64,000 bases of DNA from Pollenia angustigena. Its lineage: Eukaryota; Arthropoda; Insecta; Diptera; Polleniidae. The notes under the pieces are model-generated. The model saw only the letters and a list, made by a program, of their open reading frames with translations. It ran no database searches and was not told the origin of the DNA. Below are positions 55,843 to 64,000 of this stretch, piece by piece (the first letter of the stretch is position 1; each line of letters starts with the position of its first letter). Position numbers and translations under genes: made by a program. Where the stretch lies: the NCBI GenBank assembly GCA_930367215.1, contig OV884059.1, positions 230,267,803-230,331,802 of the forward strand, given 5' to 3'.

Positions 55843-56468
55843 TATACCTGCACTACTGTATGTGAAGGGGGTATTATGTGTTTGTACGAATGTGTGAAAC
55901 ACATTTAAATAAAGGCTCTGGGCCTGCCTTTTAGTATACCGATTGACTCAGAATCAATGTCAGAATCCATTTAACGAAGCCCTTCCTTCTATCAGGATGG
56001 TTGGTAGTCTGTCCAAGATAACCTTGTGCGCATATTACAGGTCGCAATTTTAAAAATAATTTTATAAAATTTGGCACATATGCGTTTAATGTCACAAGGT
56101 CGAAGCCTTTTTGTAATGGTGAGAAGCAGTTATTTTATTAATAATACCACATGAAAACTTCTTTCCGGAATAGGGTTTTGTGCCTATTAATAACCATTTA
56201 GTTTTTTAGACATTTGAGTTGAATAAGATCCAAAAATATTTTGTCGCAACCTACATAAATCCCCAGAACATATTTTTTTTAGAATCGGTCCATATTTGAC
56301 CCAGCTCCCATACGAATACACTAATAATGGTAGTAGATACTAAGATAATATTATCACAAAAATGTCTTATGTGAATATTAACCTCATAACATACTCTTTT
56401 TGGCGAAAACATGATCGCCCATATACTGCAATGTAGAGTCGGACTTGATCGACTATACTTTCTTACTT
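55843..56468 (+). repeat. Dispersed repeat, TATACCCACACC family
   Basis: From TATACCTGCACTACTGTATG to GATCGACTATACTTTCTTAC, with ACCGATTGACTCAGAATCA and a decayed CCTTCC stretch where relatives have CCGTCC. Same orientation as 26830-28135. Confidence 0.6.
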
Positions 56469-56507
56469 TTTTTGTGTTAAAAATTGGCTACTTTACTCTA
56501 TATTTTA

Positions 56508-57590
56508 GGCGGTGCGCAAAATGACCCCAGGAAATATGGCCCCAAAAGGAAAATGAAAACGGCCACAAAATTTTTCATGAGACACAACAACACGCAATTT
56601 TGGCGCAATTTTTTGGTTTTTTTTGGGGTTATTTTTCATTTTTTCGTTAGGGTGTTTTTGCATTTTAAGTGGAATGAAAAATGAGCCCAATATCAAGGAA
56701 TGAAAAATGGCCCCAAATAAAATCACAATTTTTACTTTGGGGCTATTTTTCATCTACTAATAAAAAATGCAAGTTTAAAGAAATGAAAAATCACCCCAAA
56801 CATTTTTACACAAATTTTATAAAATTCTATGTAAAAGTTTCTAGGGATAAAAAACCCGAATTCTTATACCAAAGTAGAGAAAGTCCTTGCCGGTTATGCA
56901 GAGATGCTTTAGTTAGCGAAGCCGGTGTTTGTTATACCATAGAGGAAAAAATCCTTGAGCCCGGCCGAAGGCCGGCTATGTAGTGAAGCTTTAGTGAGCG
57001 AAGCCAGTGTTCGTTATACCAAAGAGATGAAAATCCTTTCATCCGCCGAAGGCCGGCTATACAGAGAAGCTTTAGTTAGCGAAGCCAGTGTTCGTTATAC
57101 CATAGAGAAAAAAAATCCTTGCGCCCGGCCGAAGGCCGTCTATGACGTAGAGCTTTAGTAAGCAAAGCCAGTGTTCGTTATACCATAGAGAAAAAAATAC
57201 TTGTGCATGGCCGAAAACCCAACCGTGCTATCAAACCTATTAAAACCAAAACTGTATAATTATCCGGATTTTGAAATCGGGATTCTAAATTTGGGATTTT
57301 TAGTTTTGGGCATATGAACTCCACCGAAAATGTTTAATGTCACTTTCTTTGTGTTCTTTTTTGGGGTTAAAATTCATTATAAATTTTGAGGTGATTTTTC
57401 ATAATGAAAAATAACCCCAAATTAAGGGTCATATTTCATTTTATTTTTAGGGTTATTTTTCATTTTTTTGGGGTAATTTTTCATTAAAAAAATGGGGCCA
57501 TATTGCATTATGAAAAATAGCCCCAAATTTGGGGTCAATTTTCATTTATTTTTTGGGGCCATATTTCCTGGGGCCATATTTCGCAGCGCC
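56508..57590. mobile_element. Long-TIR foldback-like element 2 (MULE-like candidate)
   Basis: Ends GGCGGTGCGCAAAATGACCC and the inverse of GGCGCTGCGAAATATGGCCC, flanked by ATATTTTA and ATATTTTTA, a 9-bp-type duplication with one T slipped. Subterminal ATGAAAAATGGCCCC-like motifs repeat in both orientations. The centre is a tandem array of a GC-rich unit of about 82 bp (landmark GTTATACC at 56931, 57013, 57094, 57177), the same unit as in 6615-8047. Open frames (56681-57158) translate the repeat (EALVSEASVRYTK) and are not proteins. Confidence 0.72.
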
Positions 57591-57599
57591 ATATTTTTA

Positions 57600-57810
57600 A
57601 TCTGTTAACAGTACATTTGTTGTCGTTATTATTTAACAAGAACTTTTTTGTGTCGTTAGCTACCGACATTTTTTGCCGATAAAAATTTTTAAAATTTCAT
57701 TACAGAATAGCTCTTAACGACAATTTTCGTTAGCTAACGAATTTTGACTACTTAACGACAATTTTTTGTCGTTAAAAAGTTACAGAATTTCAGTACTGAT
57801 GGGTATGTTA
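57600..57810. repeat. AACGACAATTTTTCGTTA-type inverted repeat
   Basis: Several TGTCGTTA / TAACGACA motifs in both orientations, ending CAGAATTTCAGTACTGATG. Read in reverse it matches the start of the 347-bp units (ATTCTGTAACTTTTT), so it belongs to the same family. Confidence 0.5.
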
Positions 57811-58549
57811 AAATTTGAGATGGTTTAATCATATCCATTCGGCATTTAGTGCAGGATACTCGTTGCGCTATGTAGCCAATGAAATATCGACTAGAAGTAA
57901 GTTCTATTGACACATTCACAAAGTTAAAGCTGTCGGCACTTTCATCAAAATATGCTTCATTTTCCTGGTATATATCTGCGATATCTATTAAGGGGGTTGT
58001 ATTATTAGGCTATACACTGTCATTAACTTCTAAAATGTTTTGAAAGTCAAGTGGAAAAAATATTGCGTCGTCTTCTGCACAATTTTTTGAGGAACTAAAT
58101 TGCATTATTTTTAAAGATAAAAGCTTGGTAATTGCGATGTTGAATTCGTGAACAGAAGGGTTTTTACAATGGCCACCTTTGGCGCGTACATATGAAAATA
58201 CGTTTTCTAATGGGTCTTGGTTAAAATGGCTGGTTAAAATGGTAAGTAAATTAGAATTTTCTTGTAACATTTCCTTAGTTAACGATAATATACCACTGGT
58301 GGTTTCGATTAGTCCACTGATGCAGAATATTTTGTTACCGAAATATTCAACTTGCCGTATGTCCGAAACTAGCTCTTGCAATACTTCCCAAGTTTTATTA
58401 TTAAGCCTTAACCCACGCTTCAGCGGGTTGAGATCATAGAAATTTTTACTATTAAAACAGTCAAAGTAGCTATCGAGTTTTTTTAGATGATACTCAAAGT
58501 ACTGGCAGTACATCAGAGAGTACTCACACCCATGAAATAGAAATCGCAT
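57797..58549 (-). pseudogene. P/THAP9-like transposase fragment 1
   Basis: The minus strand encodes LKKLDSYFDCFNSKN, NPLKRGLRLNNKTWEVLQEL, SGLIETTSGILSLTKEML, HFNQDPLENVFSYVRAKGGH and NPSVHEFNIAITKLL; these are signatures of the C-terminal half of P-element/THAP9 transposases (the 'NPLKRG' and 'QDxLENxFxxxRxxGG' motifs). One in-frame stop TAG (58010-58012) interrupts it, after which the same frame continues with IELTSSRYFIGYIAQRVSC and KCRMDMIKPSQIL to about 57800. The THAP domain, leucine zipper and N-terminal catalytic part are absent. Confidence 0.82.
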
Positions 58550-58561
58550 ATATGTATATAC

Positions 58562-58993
58562 AATGAAAATGAAGATTATTTTAATGAAGATGGTGATTCT
58601 TTTACATCCAACAATGTGCCAATAGAATTAACATCGAGTCGATATTTTGTTGGTTACTAAGCACAACGAATATCATGCGTTAAATGTCGTATGGATATAA
58701 TAAAACCAGCGCAAATTTTGTCATATCCTTCAGAAAAGTTTATTCATGCAAAAAATTATCAAAAAGAATCCCACTTTGGAGGTTTGTTTGCCCCCTCTGT
58801 TTTATTTTTTGAAGTTTGTAAAATTCATATACATAAAGGTCTTTGAAAAAATATTTTTACAAAATAAAGAAATGAAAGGCATAAAAAAATTTATTGTTGA
58901 GCAATGCGTGAGTTGTACCAAAAATTCAATTTATTATTTTTGGTTTGAGGAGAATGACGTATGTTATAAACACAGGATGGAGATGCTTAATTT
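58562..58993 (+). pseudogene. P/THAP9-like transposase fragment 2
   Basis: The plus strand reads NENEDYFNEDGDSF, IELTSSRYFVGY, stop, AQRISCVKCRMDIIKPAQIL and HFGGLFAPS, then after a frameshift KVFEKIFLQNKEMKGIKKF and EQCVSCTKNSIYYFWFEEN. It overlaps fragment 1 in content (IELTSSRYF to PSEK) and continues further toward the C-terminus, in the opposite orientation and starting 13 bp from it. It is cut by the TIR element at 58994. Confidence 0.8.
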
Positions 58994-59610
58994 CCCAGCA
59001 AAAACTTTACTTACAATCCTACTTTTAATGACTTCAAGAATTCATTACTTTGTAGCTTTATTCGCCACTTTTTGGATTATTAGTTATATATTAAATAATA
59101 ACTTTATTATTATATCTTAAATATACAGAAAAATTTATATTTTCATTATGACAATAAAAATGTCATTATAGTCATTATAGTCAAAAAACATAGTTTTTTA
59201 ATACAAAAACTACACTGCCCCGGTAGACTCGCTGGTAGCGAGCTAGTCTATCAGCACCGAGGTTGCGGGATCAAATCCCGCCAGAGACAGAAAAAAAAAT
59301 AAAAAATAAAATAAAGTAAAATAGAATAGAATAAGAAAAAATAAAAATAAAATAATTAAAAAAAAAAAAAATTAAAAAACAAAAAAAAAAAATTTTTACT
59401 TTATTGACTTTGCGTAACTATATATTTTTATAAAAATTTTAAGTATAAAAAAAAATATTATTTTTTAGATTATAATAGGCTAAATTATAAAGGATTACTT
59501 TTGGAACATCTCAAACAAAAATAAGTACTTTTTCTAGTAGAAAAGTAAGTAGACGGCTCGTCAAATTCTCATTATTTTTCTGCTTTTTTGTAAGCAAAGT
59601 TTTTGCTGGG
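58994..59610. mobile_element. TIR element 2 carrying a tRNA-like module
   Basis: CCCAGCAAAAACTTTAC and its inverse (GCAAAGTTTTTGCTGGG) bound 617 bp inserted in the P-like fragment; TT flanks both ends. The tRNA-like head and long A-rich tail sit centrally on the plus strand. Apart from termini and this module, little is shared with 27306-27914. Confidence 0.72.
59216..59288 (+). repeat. tRNA-like head inside TIR element 2
   Basis: GACTCGCTGGTAGCGAGC forms a D-arm-like hairpin, followed by TAGTCTATCAGCACCGAGGT and the T-arm GCGGG-ATCAAAT-CCCGC (59265-59281: perfect 5-bp stem, 7-nt loop), then CAGAGACAG and about 110 bp of A-rich tail. The ends do not pair as an acceptor stem, and no sensible anticodon arm forms, so it is tRNA-derived, not a tRNA gene. 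Confidence 0.65.
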
Positions 59611-59811
59611 TTACTAGTTCTTATTATTATTACGGAAGCATTCCACATAGGAAACTTACAAATACAAATTATCAAGTACTGAAAAAGTTAAAATTTTAAA
59701 CCATTAAACTTGTAAAGAGCTCATACGTAAAATCAATAAATACTCATAGTAAATAGTAAGAAACAAACTCTCTTTTTATTATTTTTAAATTCGTTTGATA
59801 TATGTATACTA

Positions 59812-60231
59812 GGGCGGGTCGATTTTTTTTTTTAAATCGTATAGCAAAAACGTAATCTACATAAAATTCTCCGAAGAAACCATGGGTCTAAAATAAAATC
59901 CTAATCCGCGCCTCTCGACTTGAAAATTTATACCTATGCCCGCCTTTGCAAAAAAAAAATTTTTTTAAAAAATAGCTTTTTCAAAAAAGAAATCGAATTT
60001 TTTGAATAAAATTGTTTAGTAACGTACCTAGTTCTTTTGCACATTTTATTTTTTTACACTCAAAATTTTTTTACATAAAAAAAAATTTTTAGCCAAGTAA
60101 GAGAGGCGCGGATTAGGATTTTATTTTAGACCCATGGTTTCTTCGGAGAATTTTCTTAGAATTTTATGTATATTAAGTTTTTGCTATACGAGTTTTAATT
60201 TTTTTTTTCATCCATACAAATCAACCCGCCC
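59812..60231. mobile_element. MITE with ~150-bp TIRs and TA duplication
   Basis: GGGCGGGTCGATTTTTTTTT (left) is inverted at the right, extending through ACCATGGGTCTAAAATAAAA and CCTAATCCGCGCCTCTC. TA lies on each side (59810-59811, 60232-60233). Fits a Tc1/mariner-type foldback MITE. Confidence 0.8.
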
Positions 60232-60292
60232 TAATGTATACATACAGACATGGTAAGTACGTAATTAAATAATCTAAAAAATGGAATTATAA

Positions 60293-60912
60293 TTCGGTGC
60301 AAATCGATATAGTTTAATTTTTACAAAAATAAAACACATACTGCTGCCCTACAATTACGCAATTGGTCGCATTCCCTCTTACGTAGGTTATTTGCACATA
60401 AATTGTTTGAAAACAAAACGAAATCAATTAAAAAAAATACCAAAAACCGGTTTCAACGAAAAAAAACACAAACACACACACACTTTGGCTGGCAAAAACA
60501 GCAAACATGTGTATGGATTAATGCATGTGGTTTCTTGCTCTCTTTAGTTCTCTGAATGTGAGCACCAAGTTTTTACTTTCTTGTTACTTCCCCCCCTCAT
60601 CATTAAGAAGCACAACATTTTTAAAAATTACAAATGTACTAAGTGCAACATCTTTATATATTTATAGTCTTTGCTCACACTTTTTAAATTGAACACGAGA
60701 TGGCTTTCAATTTCACCTTTCCATTTGTTTGGCAATTTACTTTCAATTTAACAGCTGAGTACAAGTTTGTCTCTGTTGTTGTTGACATCTTGAAAGTAAA
60801 TTGCTTACAAATTGAGTGCAGCCTACGTCACAGCTTTCAATTTATGTAAATTTTGACAAGCAGTATATGTAAGAGACTATCAAGAACAACTTGAACGTGT
60901 GGCCGCAGGGTA
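60293..60912. mobile_element. Dispersed element, ACACGATCAAG family copy 3
   Basis: The left region (CGGTGCAAATCGATATAG, CTGCCCTACAATTACGCAA, ACGTAGGTTATTTGCACA) is the inverse of 52930-53030, and the right region (GCAGCCTACGTCACAGCT, CAAGAACAACTTGAACGTGT) matches 22680-22770. No TSD recognised. Confidence 0.55.
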
Positions 60913-62623
60913 AAGGTACAAAACTGTCAAAAACAAAAATCTGTCATTTAATTCTTGGAAGTAATTGATATTTTTCAAGATGCCAAGTAAAAGAGTTAAA
61001 ATTTAATTAATTGATTTTTTAATTGTCACGCCATTTTTAAGTTCTTTTTTTTTATTTTTTTTCTGTATAGAATTCATTTTTAATTTAGTTCTGAAAAACG
61101 ACGTTTTAAAAAAAGTAAAATTTTATTTAATAAAAATGGAGTTTAAAGAATCATAGTTGATTATCTTAAAAAGAGATGTAAATTTTAGTACTTTTTGTGA
61201 AAAATAACAACATTTTTAATATGGTGGCAACCACACTCAATTGGAAGTTTGTGAATTGCCATGCCAACTCTTTAAAAATTGTAAATTTCCAATCTGATTT
61301 TTCTACACTTGGTTAAAGCTTGTTTAAATTGCAACTTTCGGTGGAAAAGGTTTTCCTTGTGTTTGTTGTAACAAAAATTAAATTTTTCCACTTTTTCATT
61401 TTTCCAACAAATAAATAAACTGAAATGTATACCCTTTTTGTGAATTATTTTCTTCATAAGTTGTTAAAATATTTCACATGTGAGCTATTTACAATCGCGT
61501 AAATTTTTTTTAAAAAAAGAAAATACACAAGTAATTTTTTTCGAAGTTTAAAAATGTAAACATTCGAAAATTTCCACAGCACATTTTATTCATGATATCA
61601 ACTGTTCACATATTCGGAAATTAACATGTGCAATTTTTTTCATGATAAGAGTGATTTTCAGTATTTCGTATACGATTGGATTAAGAGTTTTTTCCTTAGT
61701 TACAAATTATTTATTTAAAAAAAAAAAAAAAAAAAAAAATTCGAAATTCGAAATTCAAAACTACAAGTTACAAATCTACAAGTAAACAGGGCCCTGGACG
61801 ATTTGTACTTCTTTTGCATCATTATCATTTAATTAATCAAAAATTATCGCATTACCACTAACTTTAATGCTTTTATTGCATTATTTTTTGCACTAGATTA
61901 TTTTCTTATCAGAATAGTGCATTATTTTTTTTTTTAAATTCATATGTACCTTTAAAGGTACATTAAAGGAAAATACAACCCTGCCATGATAAATTGTTAT
62001 TGTTTTTTGTTTTAATTATTAAACAAAATTTAGATCAAAAATTTATTTTCGTCAAAATACGTAAGACTTGTTTGACAGTGTAAAAGGGCCTTAAAGTGTA
62101 TGCCAATTAATGTACTTATTTTGCATTATTATTTCAGGAGTTGAACAATTTCTAGAAAATAAAAATTAAACACAAAAACCACATGTTAGAAACTGAAACC
62201 TCATTTGACACAGTTATATATGGGCATTTCTATGTCATCGTACGTGGCATTTGTACGCCTCAGAATGATCGAGATTTTGCAAAAATAGCAGTAACTGAAA
62301 AAATTTTGTATCATTTTTATGTACTTTGTGTGAAAAAAAAAAATATTAAATTCGGAACCTTGCTTTCCAAAATATCGAGCAAAATAAGTGCATATCGCAC
62401 ATGATATAAGCGGAAGTGATTTTGATGTGAATGTAAAAAAATACGAAATTCTGCGAATTGTGAAAGGTTTTTCTTCTTTTCTTAATTTTTTACATTAAAC
62501 TACATATTTTTCCTTTATAATACTTATTTGAAAAAAAATTTTTTTTTTTTTGATGGTTTTATAATGAACAAAATGTTATATCATTCGTGACATACCGCAT
62601 GTGACAGATTTTTCTCTTATATT
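60913..62623. other. No recognisable gene; repeat scraps
   Basis: Contains a half copy of the 39533 hairpin repeat (61757-61800, ending CAGGGCCCTGG), a poly-A tract at 61715-61740, CATGATA/CACATGTG motifs at 61460-61650 related to 51240-51300, and an ATATGGGCATTTC end at 62218. Nothing coding is supported. Confidence 0.4.
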
Positions 62624-63112
62624 AGGTGTGATCCCGTACTCAACTTTGGGAGCCCTCGGGGTCCCAATCTTACCGAAAACTGTTCCCGTACTCAAAGTTT
62701 GGTAAAGTGAGAGAGCTTTTAAGAGAAAAATATTCTTCTTCTTCTCGCACGAAGTAGCCCGTACTTTTTCTTTGGGCTGATTGGGAAAATTGTTAAACAA
62801 TCAGCTGTGACAAAAAATAAACAATAAAAACTACAAACAAGTATTACCAAAAGAAATAAAATTAAAAATATTAATAAAATAAACAAAAGAAAATGTTTAA
62901 AAATGTAGGTACATGTTTTAATTTTACTTTTGTACATGCTAATGCGTCATTTATGTATTTTTTTGAACGTTTTCATTGTAACGTTTGCTTTTGGGGTACA
63001 AATTTGGTTTTTATTGTTCCCGTACTTTTGTACATTTTTGTCTATTAGTGAGAAAAATTCTTGTTTACTCTCATTTTACCGAACTTTACCCAAAAAGTAC
63101 GGGATCGCACCT
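62624..63112. mobile_element. TIR element, GTGATCCCGTACT family copy 1
   Basis: AGGTGTGATCCCGTACT and the inverse AGTACGGGATCGCACCT bound 489 bp, with ATT on each side (62621-62623, 63113-63115). CCCGTAC motifs recur at 62689, 62758 and 63018. The left half is a TTCTTCTTCTTCTCGCACGA-containing segment shared with 63520-64000. Confidence 0.7.
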
Positions 63113-63179
63113 ATTATTTACAAGGTATGAAATATATAGTTTTTTAAATATATAAAAACTTAAAACAAACAAGTAATTT

Positions 63180-63500
63180 TAGTCGACTAATCTTGATGAT
63201 ACCCTACACATTTATATTTAAAAAAAAATGTTTGGAACCCATGGCGAACTAAGGACGCCTGAACAGAATTATGCTTATATAAAAGATATTAGTGCCGAAT
63301 ATTATTTAGATATCTTTATCTATATGAGAATTGTTTGCCTCTAACCGTTTTAAGGAAGGGGGTTTATATGGGACCTAAAGACTACCAGCACAAAATATTG
63401 TCATGGTATAATCCTTATTGTAAAAGTCATTGTCGGCAATTTTTATGAAAATACCAACACTTGTAAGGAATTTATGGCAATTAAAGTAAGGCTGTTTTCC
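63180..63500. repeat. Dispersed repeat scrap between the two CCCGTAC elements
   Basis: GATGATACCCTACACATTTA, TATTAGTGCCGAATATTATT, TTTATATGGGACCTAAAG and AATTAAAGTAAGGCTGTTT recall pieces at 10440-10530 and 1980-2000, a TATACCC-type dispersed family. Confidence 0.4.
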
Positions 63501-63519
63501 TAAACGTGTGTTCACAATA

Positions 63520-64000
63520 GCTCTGTTTCTTTACTCTACTTTGGGATCCCTCGGGATTCCAATTTGCACGAAAAGCGTTCCCGTACTTTTAATTTGTGTA
63601 AATGAGAGCGGATTTGAGAGAATAAAATTCTTCTTCTTCTTGCACGAAACAGCCCAGACTTTTTCTTCGTGCAAATTGTGTAAATTTGCAAACAGCTGTA
63701 AAACATAAACAAAACAATGAAATTCAAAGGAAAAAATTCGTGAACCAAATTTTGGAAAAAGTGTTGTGGAGTAAAATAATGTACTAAAATATAAAGTTTT
63801 ATGTTGATATATTAGGAAAACATAATTTTAGTTATTGTAAAAGTGTTTGTTTTGTTTAATTTTTGGTAAAATTAGTTTATTTCTACAGACAATATACAAT
63901 TTTTCAAAAGTGGCATACACTTTTATTGTTTTGTAAGGACTGTCAAAACAATAACTTTTTATTTTGTGCTTAAAATTTGGATTTTTCTGTTCCCGTACTT
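63520..64000. mobile_element. TIR element, GTGATCCCGTACT family copy 2 (cut by window end)
   Basis: Same orientation as copy 1: ACTTTGGGATCCCTCGGGAT, GTTCCCGTACTTTTAATTTG, TTCTTCTTCTTGCACGAA, and TGTTCCCGTACTT at the window edge. The outer left terminus is decayed, and the right end lies outside. Confidence 0.65.

Noticed and set aside
56681..57158. Overlapping frames of 100 and 67 codons with repeated EALVSEASVRYT
   Set aside because: They translate the ~82-bp tandem units, whose length varies (81-83 bp) and so breaks the frame; not protein-coding.
59216..59288. Functional tRNA gene
   Set aside because: The T-arm is perfect, but no acceptor stem pairs and no valid anticodon arm forms. An A-rich tail and TIR context indicate a tRNA-derived repeat.

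Overview
The window looks like one locus of a higher fly, probably a calyptrate (blow fly or house fly group). It is very AT-rich, has dipteran-type short introns, carries mariner, Tc1, P and hAT relatives, and contains dispersed repeats of the kind that begin TATACCC and occur widely in fly genomes. The species cannot be named from sequence alone.

I can support only one host gene. It is a seven-exon, plus-strand XPR1-type phosphate exporter (coding sequence 40440-48763, 674 residues) with an N-terminal SPX domain and a C-terminal EXS domain. All splice junctions are GT-AG, the phases join cleanly, and the conceptual protein runs the length of the family. Introns 1, 3, 4 and 6 are only 60-77 bp. 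Introns 2 (2.84 kb) and 5 (3.18 kb) are swollen by transposons.

Nearly everything else is transposable-element DNA, mostly non-autonomous terminal-inverted-repeat (TIR) elements, many with target-site duplications (TSDs) that can be read directly. From left to right: 0-6 kb has a broken non-LTR retrotransposon, small MITEs and a 1.3-kb hAT element. 6.6-8.05 kb is a long-TIR element with a perfect 9-bp TSD. 8.2-10.4 kb is a hAT element with nested foldbacks. 12.1-19.2 kb is a stack of insertions, apparently inside one hAT element with a perfect 8-bp TSD. 19.4-28 kb holds tandem-repeat-bearing and dispersed repeats. 29-39 kb has hAT MITEs, two mariner-like pseudogenes and a Tc1-like pseudogene. 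49-64 kb has more MITEs, four fragments of a P/THAP9-like transposase, a second long-TIR element, and a tRNA-like SINE candidate.

The best candidates for undescribed biology are all mobile-element structures: (1) a pair of TIR elements that carry a tRNA-like head and A-rich tail, together with related SINE-like copies that have a different body; (2) a two-member long-TIR family with 9-bp-type TSDs, subterminal iterated motifs and a shared ~82-bp GC-rich tandem repeat; (3) the 7-kb nested hAT stack. I found no CRISPR array, rRNA gene, bacterial-type operon or host RNA gene.

All superfamily assignments rest on motifs, TIRs and TSDs read by eye. No database search was possible.
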